64,000 bases of DNA from Cryptomeria japonica (GCF_030272615.1 NC_081410.1:115293140-115357139); one strand, 5' to 3'. Numbered from the stretch's first letter, positions 1 through 13,048 are shown. Made by a program: numbers and translations. The notes: generated by a model not told the origin, from the letters alone.

Positions 1-884
1 TTGCTATAATTATAATAAGAATTTTAAAATTTACATAACAAGTCATAATCACTAGAAGAAAGCTTATGGGCATGACCTACAATCAGAACAAAAAATCAAC
101 ATTTCAGGATGCACTACCATTAACATCTAATGCAATGACATATTTTTCTGTTCGGATTTCAAGGCCTGGACAATAGTTCATGATGATAATGATTAGCTAA
201 AAACAGGTCCCTGTCATTTCAATTTCACAGATGTAGCAAGGACAGGTGAAAGGAAAGAGGAACCCGACTTATAAGCAACGATGGGTAATTTGTATAAAAT
301 TTGTAAGAACAATTGTATATGAACCAGAAAAGTGAATTTCTTTTTAATTTCTATCATGTGTATAATTGTTAAAATAGATTTGAAAACTTCCATAGTCCAC
401 AGTTGAGATAGAACTTATGAATAAGAACTCTGCAAGAAGCTTTTTGAAACATCTCGGTTTTGGATATTCATTCTACATATGTTAGCCCAGTTGATAAAAC
501 AATTAAGATGATACAAATTCCTATCTCGTAAAGAATACAAACAGCTCGAACAGCACTAGATCACTGCATTCTCTTAAGTAATTGATGACTGATTCATGAA
601 TATATACAATAATCATGGCAGTGGCAAACCTTATTCCTGGGGACAGAATTGTACGAAACCACAAATTTGTAAAATAATAAATCTTGGTGACTCTGTTGAT
701 CCGCAATTCTGAAAAATGAATGTTAGGAAAATAAACAACTTCACCCAAAAGAAAAGGCTGGTAAGGAGACAAGAAAAAGAATAGTTATCATATAAAGCAT
801 CCCCTGACGTGCAGAGAATCAAAGAATAGATTAAGTGTTTCTTTGGAGAACAGCATCAGACCATCAATTATCTCCAAACCCTGA
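1..884. other. 3' flank of the PERK gene
   Basis: No convincing coding region. It lies directly downstream of the PERK stop codon on the minus strand and probably holds its 3' UTR. Short open frames at 521-822 on both strands have no recognisable domain. I could not pick out a certain poly(A) signal. Confidence 0.5.
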
Positions 885-3800
885 TCAAATATACCCTGTA
901 GTGTCCTTGGCTTTTCCAGTATAACTCTCTTCACCAGTCCCTGAAGAATAATTTCTGCGATGACTTGTTGGCCTGGGCATACGTGATTTCCCGGTGCTGA
1001 ACTCTCTCTCTTTGCTCTGCTGATGCTCTCTGCTCTGTTGGTCCTCACCACTAGAAACAGAGGGATTTAGTCCATATTCACTAGTGGGATTACTGTACTG
1101 ACCACTATACTCCTGACTGCTCAAGGCTATCTTCCGGAATTTCTTCATGTCTTCACCATATTGGCTGGAATCATAGTCTGTGCTTCCTAATGATCCATAC
1201 ATAGTACTATGCCCTGGCTTCACTCCCTCATTTAGATCATCAAGAGAAACATCGCCTTCCAAGGCTCGAACTATCTGGAAAACATGGCTACTTTCAGACC
1301 AGGCACTCAAAACAACAGCATTGATATTTCAGATCAACCATTGAAAGACAGCTAAAACCTCCCCGTGAAGCAGCATGTTGCACACCAAATATAATTCAAA
1401 GCTTGACAAATTATATCCCATTAGAAGTAGATAACATACCTGTGCCATACGAGGGCGTCTTCTTGCAGAATATCGAACACAAGAGGCTGCACATGCAACC
1501 AGTCGCATCATCTCATTTGCATTATAGTTCCGCAACCGGGGATCAACAAGTTCATCAACATTGCCATCTTCAAGTGCTCGAGTAAGTAAGGGTCGAGCCT
1601 GCACAATGATAAATCCTCGTATAAGTTTTAAACCATGAATATTTGATAAATTGGCATGAAAATTTTCTCAATATCACATTATACAATATAATCACAGCTG
1701 TGGTACTAACCCAATCTACTAGACTGTCTTCAGTAAATGATGGAGTTGTATCTACTGGCCTACGACCAGTAATCAACTCAAGGAGCATGACACCAAACGA
1801 GAAAACATCTGATTTGTCTGTCAATTTACCACTTGAAGCATATTCAGGAGCCAAATACCTGCCCATAAAAATGATAAGTCTCCTTGAATTAGAAAGAAAA
1901 GAGGTAGCAAACAGATTTGGATGAAACAAAGGGTAGTAGAGAAAATATGAAGCACAATGGAATATGCACTTGAAATGTCCTTACCCAAAAGTTCCCATTA
2001 CCCTTGTGGAGACATGAGTAAAGCCATCAGAAGCAAGCTTTGCAAGTCCAAAATCTGCAACCTGAGGCCAAAGACCATCAAGACCGACTGCATTGCATAT
2101 TTAAGGTGATAAAATAGAATTTGTTGCTCAGTACCCTACCTTAGCTTCAAAGTTCATATCTAGAAGAATATTGGATGATTTGATGTCACGGTGAATAATC
2201 TTGGGATAACCTGGAAACCAGCACAAATTCAGAACCTTATGCCATATAGTAAGTCTACATGAAGAAAGACGATAAGAACAACATAACTTACAATCTTCAT
2301 GTAGATAAGCAAGTCCACGGGCTGCTCCCATTGCAATCTTCATCCTATGTTGCCATTCCATAGTCGGTTGTCCTTTCCCTGTGACAAGATACAGAAATTC
2401 GTCGGAACGAAAGGATGCAACAATTTCATATGCACTTAATACTCTCTCTATTAACTGAAAGGAACATTTAAGGCTGAGATGGAAAGTAGATTCACAAATA
2501 TTTTCTTCATATACATTTCATTAGAATAACAGAGGAGAGGACAAAATGTCATAAACAAGTAAATTAAACACAGGAAATAATTACTCACCATGTAGATGAT
2601 ACTCTAGGGTGTCATTAGGAACAAACTCATAAACAAGAAGACGTTGGGTTCCTGCTATGCAGTAGCCCACCAAAGAGACAAGATGCCTATGATGTACACG
2701 ACTGATTATTTCAACTTCAGCTTGAAATTCGCGCTCTCCCTGGCTCCCACCAACCTTAAGCTGCTTCACTGCTACAGTCTGCCCACTTGTAAGAATGCCT
2801 TTGTATACATATCCAAATCCTCCCTGTCCCAATAGGTTGGACCGTGAGAAACCATTTGTAGCTGCTTCTAATTCTTCATAGGTGAACATGGTTCGTGAGA
2901 GACCAAAATTTAAAGGTGGAGAGGGGGGTGGTAATGGCTGCTTTGATCCTGAAAACTGAGAGCTTGAAGTTTCTCCACTGCTACTTCCAATTGGAGGTGG
3001 GGGAGGTGGGGGTCGTGGGGAGAAGTCAGATGATAATTGTGAAGATCGAGAGGGTACAATAGGTGGAGGGGGTGAAGGAGGCATCTTGACAATATGATCT
3101 GCTGATGGTGGAGGAGCATTATGTTGCCAGTGTTGAGGTCTTCCTCCATGGTAGTCATCTGTCGATTGTCCAAACAAAATGTTAACCAAAAGAAAATTGC
3201 TGCTTCTTTCTAGAAGATAAAGAAATGGATAAGAAAAAAATGTTCCAATATTATCGTGGAGCTGAAAAAAAAGCAATGCAAACAGCATTTTAAAACTTCA
3301 AGTTACATGGCAGAAATCAATAAAAACTTGTTTTGTTTGAACACATAACTTCTCATGATGAAACAAAGTACTCCATCACTAAAAGACAGAATCTAGTTTT
3401 TAGATAGAGCAATAGCTAAAAAGTGCACCATGTTCCTCAAGGAAATAAATCCTTGCAATACCATGTGATTAGTTAATTTTCTATATGGGTCATATCATCG
3501 AAGATAGCCAAAAATATACTGAAGACTACACAATCCAAAGTAGCTCACAAAATCACAAGTATTTCTCACAACAGGAAAGAATGCCACAAATAAAAACATG
3601 GGAAAAAAACCTCCCACTATATCACGCATGTGCAAATCAATGGATTTTGTAAATACATTTTCCAAGTTCGTTCTAGATTACTAGTTCACATCGGGACTCA
3701 CATTATGCAGATTGCATACTTAGCCTAGCTTCCAATTATCGCTATCATGACTGGAACATAAAAGTTGAATCCGGAATGCCAAATATAACAAAATAAATAA

Positions 3801-5997
3801 ATTTATTTGACAGATTACTCAACTTGTACCTTGAAAGTAAGATATGTTGATCGATTTCTTTGGGAACAGGATCTAAGGTGCTTAAGTATGAGACAAATCA
3901 GCATGTTCAGACATTTAAGATTGACAGGGGCTCAAAAATACGCTAGATAGAAAATTTGATGTGTTATAGAAAATCTGTTTGTCGACAAGTGCAAGAAGAT
4001 TTGATTAGTGCTTGGCCTGAATTACTGCTGAAAAATATTAAGATTATTGGATATGTCAACGGGGTCATTGTTCACTAGCGTATTCAACTGAGCTGCATGC
4101 CAAGTATCCATTCCATCTGTAGTTTGCTCTACCTGAATGACATGTGAAACAATCATTGCAATATTGGCAGTGTGTTGTATAGTTTCCATGTTTAATAGTT
4201 ATATGGGGCTAACCATTAGCAATTAGAATAATTGCATTAGCATTTTTTCAGAAAAAAATTGTGTTTTAAAGCACCCATGAACCAATTTTGTTGTGCGTAT
4301 TAATAACAACACATACTTAAGGGTTGAGTAAGTGATTTGTTATTGTATTGTAAAAGATTGAGGACCGGAAGTTTTAATCAATAGTAACTGTGTTGGGTTC
4401 CTTAAGTCAAAGGATTGTCCCAAGTGAAATACTGTATATTATGTGTTCTGTTTTTTATTTGCTTCAAATTCTATATGCATTACTTCCATTGTACAATTTT
4501 ATAGGCTCGTTTTTCCTACATGCAAGTCCTGAACAACGTTGACAGAATAGATATCCTTCGAACCCAACATCTAAGCCAAAGGGTCCAAAGTTTATACAAC
4601 ATTAGTGTAATAGATATCCTTATTAATGTAGGGTCCAAAGGGTCCAAAGTTTATACAACATTAGATATCCTTTGGCTTAGATGTTTATTCATTCGATTTA
4701 GAAGGGTCCAAAGTTTATACAACATTAGTGTAATTATAATTTAACAGCCAAATGAATAAAAAGAATCTTGAATGACATTTTAAAAACACACAAACCAGAT
4801 GTTGATAAGGATGTCTGAATCGAATGAAAAATAATATAAGGGCACTGCTAAGAGTAAATATGACAAAAAATTAAGCTAACAATAGTGACTTCTGTACCAA
4901 AGCTGAAATAAAGGACTAGTTCTGATAGCAATTCCTTCTAGCAGAGGCTTCTATTATTTGGGCCAGCTATAAAGAAGAGGGCCTATAAATTCTATGTTCT
5001 CTTATACATTTATTTAGCAAACAAATACATTGTTCTTCCAATTGCCGGATCTAAAAATTGATTAATACCCATATACCATATTCAACTCTCCAGTTTCACA
5101 GAAGCAAAAAATCTAATAAAAACAGCACTGTAGTGTGCAAAATGCAAAACAGAGGTCATCCAAAAAGAAAGCACAAGAAGCAAAAGCATAAGTTACCCTG
5201 CAACAAACATCACAATCATGTGAAATTTTAAAAAAATAAAAATAGCAATCTTAAAACAATCAGCAAAACCATGCAAAATTTGAAGAAAACGAGACCTCCA
5301 AAAACAACCAGCAAAACGATTTAAAATGTAGAAGAACAAAAGTTATCCAAAATAGATAACCAAAACCATCTGCAAAATTCTAAATAAAACAACATAGGAT
5401 TTTAGACTATTAGAATCGCATACCTTTAGGAGGATAGGCTGAGGCTCCATAGTAAGGCTCGGGCATATAAGGTGTCCTCTTCCTCTTTTTCCTCCTGAAA
5501 CAGCAGATTATGAGACTGCAAAGCACAATAGCTACAAGAACACCCACTCCAACGCCAACATAGAGACTAACATTGGTGCTACTACTAGAACTAGATCCTG
5601 ATGCATCAGATGATGGCGGCGGTGGAGACTTGGTTGTGCTTGAGGGTGGTGGTGGTGATTTAGAGGTGGAGGAAGAAGGAGGAGGAGGAGGAGAAGAGGA
5701 GGAAGGAGGTGTCAATGTGGTGTTAGGATTAGAAGGTGTGGGAGTTACAGGACTTGTGGGTGCCGGAGTTGTAGCTGCTGGTGGTGCAGGGGTGGGTGTT
5801 TGAGCTGTGGGTGGAGGAGGGGATGATACAGGTGGCGTTGATGCTGCAGGAGGAGGTGGTGTTGATGTTGCAGGAGGAGGTGGTGTTGATGTTGTAGGAG
5901 GTGTTGCAGGAGTAGAGGGTGTTGATGTTGCAGGGGGTGGTGAAGCAGCCGGAGGAGAAGGGGTGGTTGTACTGGGTGCTGGCGCTGCAGAAGCCAT
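885..5997 (-). CDS. PERK: PERK-type proline-rich receptor-like protein kinase, 8 exons, 691 aa
   Basis: Plasma-membrane receptor-like Ser/Thr kinase whose proline-rich outer part is thought in this family to contact the cell wall. Exons (minus strand): 5424-5997, 2589-3158, 2292-2378, 2140-2210, 1985-2061, 1711-1858, 1440-1598, 885-1274. All introns obey GT-AG and the phases join to 692 codons including the stop. Residues 2-140 are Pro/Ser/Thr-rich with SPPPP-like runs; a single membrane helix lies at about 143-167, followed by a basic RRKKRKR stop-transfer stretch; a second proline-rich linker spans 205-275. The kinase domain runs from about 283 to 570: GQGGFG loop at 302-307, VAVK Lys323, HRD Asp419, DFG Asp437, APE at 463-465. 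All catalytic residues are present, so it should be an active kinase. The start is the first ATG before the proline-rich stretch (MASAAPAP); an upstream in-frame ATG 13 codons earlier lies in the repeated leader and is less likely. There is no classic signal peptide, which is usual for PERKs. This is the only intact host gene in the window. Confidence 0.93.
3159..5423 (-). other. PERK intron 1 (2.27 kb)
   Basis: The largest intron of the gene, between the extracellular/membrane exon and the kinase exons. Donor GTATGC at 5423 and acceptor CAG ending at 3159. It is AT-rich and holds the direct and inverted repeats at 4568-4735, but no transposon ORF. The position right after the membrane-encoding exon means that the extracellular part is encoded by one exon. 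Confidence 0.85.
4568..4735. repeat. direct and inverted repeats inside PERK intron 1
   Basis: The phrase ggtccaaagtttatacaac occurs three times (starting near 4582, 4650 and 4706), spaced by about 60 bases. The segment catctaagccaaagg (4568) recurs inverted as cctttggcttagatg (4669), giving a hairpin. It looks like local duplication, without a recognisable mobile-element end. Confidence 0.75.
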
Positions 5998-6011
5998 GTA
6001 TAACCAACAAT

Positions 6012-6240
6012 AATCTCTCTTGTCAGATGTCTTCAATGCAGCTGCAGCAGATTGAGATTCAGCTTGACCGAGGGCTTCAAATTGACCTAATAGTCTCTCT
6101 TGCCGGATGTCTTCAATGCAGTGAGATTCAGCTTGAGCAAGGGCTTCAAACTGATCTAATAATCTCTCTTGTCAGTTACCTTCAATGCAGCTGCAGCAGA
6201 TTGAGATTCAGCTTGAGCAAGGGCTTCAAATTGATCCAGA
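6012..6240 (-). repeat. 69-80 bp tandem repeat immediately upstream of the PERK start
   Basis: Three imperfect copies begin at 6012, 6092 and 6161. Each carries ctctcttg, tcttcaatgca, gattcagcttga and gggcttcaaa; the middle copy lacks the gctgcagcagatt segment. On the minus strand this is just 5' of the PERK ATG, so it probably forms the 5' UTR. Read in one minus frame a unit gives an Ala/Gln-rich peptide (FEALAQAESQSAAAALK), so an earlier coding use cannot be excluded, but stops break the frame. Confidence 0.8.
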
Positions 6241-6340
6241 ACACAAAGAACAAAAGCAAAAACACTCCTTGTTTTTCGCTTCTCCCCTGCCAAAACTGAA
6301 AGTGGGCAGTGCACGGAATAAATGAATGTTTGTTGATGAC

Positions 6341-6452
6341 TTTTCTACAGCTCCATGTTCCGTGTATCTTGGGTTAAATTTCACTCAAATTTTGAATTTT
6401 CTACAGCTCCATGTTCCGTGTATCTTGGGTTAAATTTCACTCAAATTTTGAA
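6341..6452. repeat. perfect 2 x 56-bp tandem duplication
   Basis: 6341-6396 is repeated exactly at 6397-6452, beginning ttttctacagctccatgttc. The perfect identity indicates a recent duplication in the region upstream of PERK. Confidence 0.92.
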
Positions 6453-7388
6453 TCCCCGTTCCAGGCAGGCTTGACTGAGTTTATGAATAAAATACATGGG
6501 AACATGGCCGGCCTCAAGGAGTGGGGATGCCTATGCAGCATGGTTGAAAGAAAAAAACAACTCATGATTTATGTTCTTTATTAAAATTTTCCTATAAATT
6601 AGTAGAAAAAAGCTTGAAACGGACGTTTTGTTCGCTTAGATCGTTGAGTATGATAGGATAACGTAGAGGAGATGCATGTGCAAAGAAGATAGGGCCGCGG
6701 TGGATCCCACGCGGACCTAATACACGCGCTTTAGCAAGTCAATTCATTAGCATTTTGTTGTTACGCCGCAACTGACGCTGGCAAGGAGGATGGAGACCTA
6801 TTCAGGGTGGGTACCACCTGCAAGAAATCATGGTGGGCTCCATTCTTAGCAGGGACATTCTAATCAAAATATTTTAGGGCATGGTGTGGATGGATTCCCA
6901 TGTGGGTATTGATAAAAAGAGCAATTTTTCCGAACATTTTTCTAGGCAATGATCGCTTGGTTGGCTGAATTGGAAGAAAAAGATTGCATAAAGTGGTTGT
7001 TTATTGTGTAAAGTAGAAGGGTGGAGATGGTGGGCTTCAAACATGGTTGTCTTCAACTTTGAGTTGAGATTCCTTGTGTTTTGGCAAAGTCTATTGGCAA
7101 AGTCTCTATTGGGAGTCAAAACGCTCTTGATCTTAAAGTAATTAAGGTGTTTGAGTACATGGTCCTATGTAAAGTTGTCATGAGTTTGTCTATTAGGTGT
7201 TATTGTTTTTTTAATTTTTTATGATTGAGGTTATGTAATAAAGATATTTTAATCAAAAGTTTCATGACTAGTGTAGTTGGCTAAAGGCTTTGGGTTTTTT
7301 TTCATATGTGTCTTGAGGTCACTTTTTGCTACCCGAACTTACCTAATCATCGTGACTTGGGGGTGGTTGCAATCATCCCTGGGGGACT
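6453..7388. other. upstream intergenic region of PERK
   Basis: No gene recognised. It probably contains the PERK promoter, but I cannot identify a TATA box with confidence. A short GC-rich patch (6690-6740) stands out from the AT-rich surroundings. Confidence 0.4.
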
Positions 7389-7612
7389 AGTCACCCTAAC
7401 CCTAACTCGGTAGCCAAAAAAATGGTAGTAAGGCCAAGGCCAAAGGGGTGGCACCCTAGCTCGCCTTACCCTGACCCCAACTTGGTAGCCAAAAAAATGG
7501 CAATAAGGCCAAGGAGGGGGTGGCGCCCCAACTTGCCTTACCCTAACTCCAACTTGGTAGCAAACAAAAATGGTAGTAAGGCCAAGGCAAGGGGGGTGGG
7601 TGATGGGTTGGG
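7389..7612. repeat. three-copy 71-76 bp tandem repeat
   Basis: Units share taaccctaactcggtagcc-like and aatggtagtaaggccaagg-like phrases; the latter begins at 7421, 7497 and 7568. It is non-coding: the short ORFs on either strand are by-products of the repeat. Confidence 0.8.
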
Positions 7613-7893
7613 ACATAGCGGGGATACCCTTGGTGCAACAAAAAAATAAAAGATATTCTAATCAATTGATATAATAGAATAATTGGTATTAGAAAAGAAT
7701 ATAAGAAAAAATATGTGTAAATATTTGAGAATAATAAATCATTTTGAAGGGACGAATTTTCAAATATCTTCAATAAGAACAAAATTTGCACAATAATGCT
7801 CGCTACCTTCTACATATACCTACTTATGTCGTGGATATTACCCAGGTCAACTTGGATACCTAATTATATCGCCTAGACTGACTTGACTATATA

Positions 7894-9270
7894 AATAAGA
7901 CTAATAAAATAATTACATAAATTATAAGTTGACTACACATGTCTTGATACAATTATTGGATTAAGGCATAGCAACATGCCCCCTTCAAAGAAAAGTTATC
8001 CATAATGTTAATCAATTACAGATGCTTATATACAAAATAACCATCTTCTCATATGACATCCTTGACTAAAAAAATATTCTACTGAATGAGATGCTCAATG
8101 ATTGTCCTAGTCCTCAACTTTTTTGTGTCTGTGTGAAGAATTAACTTTGGATCCAACATGACTCTTCCTTCTTCATATAGCTTTGGTAATAGTGTATGTG
8201 TAGGGATTTGTTGACCAATCACCTTCTTTAAGTAAGGAAACATAAAAAACTAGATGTATCTTTGTTGTTAGACATAACTCAAGCTTGTAGGCTACATTGT
8301 CAATCTTCTACAAGATCTAGTACGGACCATAAAGAAGACTAATAAAATAAGACTAACTTGACCTAATTTTGACTAACTTGACTACATAAATAAGACTAAT
8401 AAAACAATTACATAAATGTTATGTTGGCTACATTTGTTTTGATATTGTTATTAGGTTAAAGACATAGCATACCTCCTTCAAAGAAACAATATCCTCAATG
8501 TTAATCAAATATGGTTCTTCTATACAAAATCTTTGTCTTCTCATATGGCATCCTCAACTAACAAAATCTTCTACTAAATGAGATACTCAAAGATTGTGTT
8601 AGTCTTCAACTTTTTTTCGCATGTCTAAAGAATTAACTTTGGATCCAAGATTACTCTTCCTTCTTCAGCTAGCTATGGTAACATTGTTTGTGCATAGATT
8701 TGTTGACAAATAACCTTCTTTAAATAATAAACATCAAAAACTAGATGCATTTTTTCTCTTAGAGATAACTCAAGATTGTAGGATATACTACCTTGATCTT
8801 CTACAAATTCTAGCATGGACCATAATATTTTGGTGTCCAAATTGTTATTCTTTATGTTTCACTTTAGTGACATTTGTTTATAAGTTATAATCTCAAGAAA
8901 ACCCAATCACCTACTTGAAAACTCCTTGTGCTATGGTGTTGGTCAACTTATTATTTCATTTGATTTTGTGACATGTTTAAATTCTCCTTGTGTCCTTAAA
9001 GTACTTGTTGTTGATAAGTCATGAGGTGATGAATGGAGGATGGTATCCTTATAATACCATGAATGAAACATTTTTAAAAAACTATGGAAGAAAGTGTTAT
9101 GCCACCATCTTGCTACTGGTAGTCAATTCATCCAATAAGACTATTATTTGAAGTAAAACAATGTAGATACCCTTCCAAGAACCTATTAATGATTTTAGTT
9201 TTCCATTTGGTTAAGGATGGTATGAAGAGTTGTAAATTAATTGAGTATCCAAACAAGAGAATAACTTTGT
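7894..9270 (-). pseudogene. eroded Ty3/gypsy integrase C-terminus with internal tandem duplication
   Basis: Reading the minus strand from 9270 leftwards gives, through many stops and frame changes, the end of a Ty3/gypsy polyprotein. It shows a HPQTDGQTE-like stretch near 9210-9240, an AEWWHNT-like stretch near 9100, FQVGDWVFLRL near 8910 and YYGP. near 8820. The final part (GPY.IL.KI.NVAYKL, then IHLVFYVS, ending near EEGRVMLDPK) is present twice, as 7894-8350 and a diverged copy at 8391-8830. These phrases are typical of the integrase C-terminal region of chromovirus-like elements. No intact frame survives and no LTR pair was found, so it is an old dead fragment. The first conserved parts and the gag, RT and RNase H regions are missing. 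Confidence 0.7.
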
Positions 9271-9284
9271 TCAAAAATTAGTAG

Positions 9285-9830
9285 TACTAATAATATCATG
9301 ATTATTAACTATTAGAGTAAATGTATTAGTTTACTTAATTAATTAAATCATATTGATTTAATAATTAAGTAGTCTTTTCTCTATTTCACTTAAGCTAAAT
9401 TTAAGAAGCTAAACTTAAGAATATTAATAATTAATTTATTATCAAGAGTGCATTTTTGGATTCGATTGTGTGTAAGATTTTTGCATCAACATTTCGGATC
9501 ACACTCCGTGATCCATCATCGGGATGAAGAGAGTCATTATTATTAATTATTAATTATTTTTAGAGTTTTCCCCTTTTAGGTTTGATCTCCTTTTATAAGG
9601 ATTGATCCCTTTGTAATATTAACTACTCTGATTATCATTTTTGCATTCTTTTGCTCTAGGTTTTCAAAGCAATCTTTGTGTTTTGTGAATCTTCCATTGT
9701 TGTGATGGGTTATTTGCATACAGGGATTCACTGGGTTCTGTGAGGTTGTATTCTATAACTTTTACATTAACAATAACCTTTACACTACCATGTAACTTTT
9801 TTATATTCTTTATAAAAAAAATTGCCACAA
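9285..9830 (+). mobile_element. possible LTR fragment
   Basis: The stretch has the organisation of a plant LTR on the plus strand: an AT-rich 5' part, a TATA-like ttttataagg near 9591, then ctctaggttttcaaagcaatc and a transition to mixed sequence. I found no second copy, no target duplication and no primer-binding site, so this is only a suggestion. Confidence 0.25.
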
Positions 9831-11952
9831 TACTTATTGGGTCAACCCACAAGACTATGTCCACTTTCAGTGTCATTCAAACCCCCTTGGATAGAACCAC
9901 ACTATTCTTAAATTAAACCCTCAATGGAGTCTCCTATACACCTATCAAAAAGTTGATGAAAAATCACTTTTACTTCACCTTTTTGGCGATCAAATGATGT
10001 CATTTAGGAGATATACTTTGTAAGTATATAATCTTATTAAAATCTTACCAAAAGTATAATTTTGAATATATTTATTTTGATTATTACATTTATTTTATAT
10101 TTCTCGTGAATGTAGGTTTTTCACCAACCATCAATGCCTTTGTTTCACACACGTAAAAATAAAATAAAAAATAGATTTTTTAAATAACTATGCACTAGGT
10201 ATTGATGTCCTTATTTTAACAAAAAAAGAAGAAGTTGATTTGGATGACTACGAAAAAGTTATGCATTATTAAAGTAACCTGTGTCTAAATTATAGTTGAT
10301 CTCACTTCAAAAAGTTATTAAAATACAAGCTATGCAACAAAAAATTGTAAAAAAATATATGTGTGCATTAGATACCAAGGTTACAAATATATGTTTAAAA
10401 TTTATAATTTTATCCTTTCTACAAAGAAAGTTTTACTTTACCAAAGTAATGTTACTTTTTAAAAATAAAAATACTATTAAGTATAAAAAATAACTTATTA
10501 AAAGTTACATAAAAAATCACAAATTAATTTTTATGATAAGGGCATGTTTCTATGGAGGGTTTGATCTATCATATCTCATTTTTCCTTCCTGGAGTTGACT
10601 AGCACTCATCTATACTTTTTAGATAAAATGGAGTCTATTTATAAGCCTAATAACACTAATTTAGATTATGGTGGTGACAAGTACATGCCTACTCATGTTC
10701 TACCTTGTGATACACCTTGTTGGATGGACATTGATGATCTATTTTGAACTCCTTCACCTACTCATGATGTTGCATCTCAGAGTGATATTTCTTCCACATA
10801 TCATGATGATATTACTTCCATGATTGTCGACAGAGGTCAAAAGATCAAAATAAAGGTATGGACATTTTGATCAAATCCTACATAGTCAACCCTCACTCCA
10901 TCCCCTAAATGCATGTTACATATCTTTGCAAACTTGATTGATTCCCTTCTGTCGTCATTGTTTGTTGGCTACAACTAGTTACTTTGTTGTTATTTGTAAC
11001 TAATAATAATTTTGATTTCTTCTTTCAAAAAAAAAAGTTGATTGATTATCATTTGGATCTATATTTTGAACTCATTTTTTTATTTCATTCATTCATGTTT
11101 ATTTTAATAGTTTGAACTCTTATAGTACATTAACTTTGTTATTATTTATTTGTTTTATAAACACAATAGAAAATGTCACCTTCGAAATTTGAAGCACCTT
11201 TCTTCTACATATTCGTCTCTATTATAAATTATTATCACCATCTATATTAAAAACCTACTATTCTTTATGTAATCTAATGTAAATACCTCAATACTCTATT
11301 TATATAAATTCAATTTTTGTTGTGTGATTTTGTAAATTTTCTTTAGTAATTTAAATAGCACACATTCCATATTATAGTTAATTATATTTACATTTAAAAT
11401 AGTTAAAGATTTACATTTAAATTAATTGTATATTTATTTAATTATTTCAAATGATCTTTTAAAAAAATGTATTATAATTCATACAATGTACACTAAACGA
11501 TCAAATCATTGAAAGCTACTAGCACATATAATGACAACTTGTGTGATTTAAGATTGTAACATCATCACTAGACATTATAATAAATCATATGATTTAATAT
11601 TGTAACATCATTATTAGATATTATAACAACAACAATATTAGAACCTTAATAAAATACCACCTAATACTAACCTTAACATCAAAAAAAATATATTTATCCT
11701 TAACAACTTCCCTTTCAAAAAAAAACATGAAAATTATTGTAGTGAAAAAAATCAAATCACCTATTAATTTGCTTTGTTTTGCCTTAAATTAAAAGAGAAT
11801 AGTTTTATTTTGCTACGTAATAAAAAAAAAAATGAAGTCACTGAATACTAATGGCATCATGTGAATTTGAAGATTTGCGTGCTTGCCATGTAGAAAAAAT
11901 AATTAAAAATAATGTCACGCTCTCGCTTACTTTAGGAGGTGACATTTTTTGG
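9831..11952. other. AT-rich intergenic DNA
   Basis: Mostly simple AT-rich sequence with no gene I can recognise. The one longer frame (10628-10870) is listed separately. A poly(A)-like run near 11030 could mark an old retroposed end, but no duplication supports this. Confidence 0.5.
10628..10870 (+). other. unassigned 80-codon frame with one internal stop
   Basis: ATG at 10628 opens a frame to a TGA at 10868 that is broken once by TGA at 10745. Composition is protein-like (Asp, Pro and Thr rich) and less AT-rich than its surroundings, which suggests a remnant of a coding sequence. I do not recognise the family; it may be a transposon fragment. Confidence 0.25.
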
Positions 11953-12790
11953 GTCTGAAAAAGATAGAAAAAAAGAAGCCTTCTTTTTCAAATAACAGCC
12001 TGTCCTCAGTTTATTAAATTGTCAATTTTGTTTTGATAATTTGGCTGATTCCACCATGTGACGACACCGACTATGCTAAAACTCATTGTAATTAGTTGGA
12101 CTGTTGACTGTTATTATATTGCTGTTTGTCTTTTTGTCAGTTGTGTTGACCGGTTGGCTGTTGTGTTCTAACAGTCGTGGTTAAACTCGTTCGAAAAAGT
12201 CACAAAAAGTCAATAATACGAAATTTGTCAAAAATTACAGAGCTAGTTGCGGCTTTGATTTTTCAAAAAAATTAATAAATTTTATTTTTTAAATTGAATT
12301 ATTTATAATTTTTTAAATTTATTTTTTTATATAATTTTAATTTAAATAAAAGTTATTATTTTATTAATTTTTTAATTCTTTTGTTTTGTTTATACTTTGA
12401 AAATATAGTAAATATCAATGTTCTCTAATTGAACAAAAGTGGTGAGGATGATGGTATGTTCTTTTATTACATCATTCATGAAGGTTTAAACTCTTAAAAG
12501 TATGATTGAATGAAATTTGACTTGTAGAAGATTTTAATGGACTAGATCCCCCTTCGCATCATAACTTCCTAGTTGAAGAACAAATTTGATCTATATGTAT
12601 GCCTATTCATTATGTTCACATCTATGATACATTTTTTTAATAATTTTATTTATAGACATTGATGTATATTTTAAAATTTTAATGTCTTTATATTACAAAA
12701 TACATAACTTTTCTACTAAATAGAAAATATAATAATTAAAAATGTAATGCATATATTGATGATATAATTTTTTTACTAGCTAGCATATAT
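11953..12790. repeat. dispersed 0.85-kb repeat, copy 1
   Basis: This segment is similar, in the same orientation, to 59891-61000. Shared stretches include tttattaaattgtcaa, ttctttt-gttttgtttata, gaaaatatagtaaatat, catgaag and tacataacttttctacta. Copy 2 has an extra insertion of about 230 bases near its end. No ORF, no obvious terminal repeats, and no recognised class. Confidence 0.75.
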
Positions 12791-12824
12791 ACATTTGATT
12801 TTTATCATATATATATATATAGTG

Positions 12825-12900
12825 AGAGATATCCTTCTCAAGGCACCTACTAGGGTTTAAGGTACATGATAAAAATAGGCGCCTCGAGAAGGATATCTCT
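12825..12900. repeat. 15-bp perfect inverted repeat (hairpin)
   Basis: agagatatccttctc at 12825-12839 recurs inverted as gagaaggatatctct at 12886-12900, with 46 bases between. It sits just before the microsatellite block and the fold-back element. Confidence 0.85.
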
Positions 12901-12910
12901 AGACATACTT

Positions 12911-13048
12911 TGTGTGTGTGTGTGTGTACATATATATATGTATATATATCTATATGTATACATATATGTATATATGTATGTATATATGTATAGATGTACA
13001 ATGTATGTATGTATGTATGTATGTATGTATGTATGTGTACATGTGTAC
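12911..13048. repeat. TG / ATGT / TATA microsatellite block
   Basis: A (TG)n run at about 12911-12927, TATATG-type repeats, then an (ATGT)n run at about 12998-13036. The open frames seen here on both strands are artefacts of the repeats. Confidence 0.9.

Noticed and set aside
5573-6299. Plus-strand ORFs rich in Gly and Val over PERK exon 1
   Set aside because: They are shadows of the proline-rich coding strand.
7894-8350. A chromodomain at the end of the eroded integrase
   Set aside because: The tail beyond the integrase C-terminus is only suggestive (EEGRV, then LDPK); frames are too broken to claim a chromodomain.
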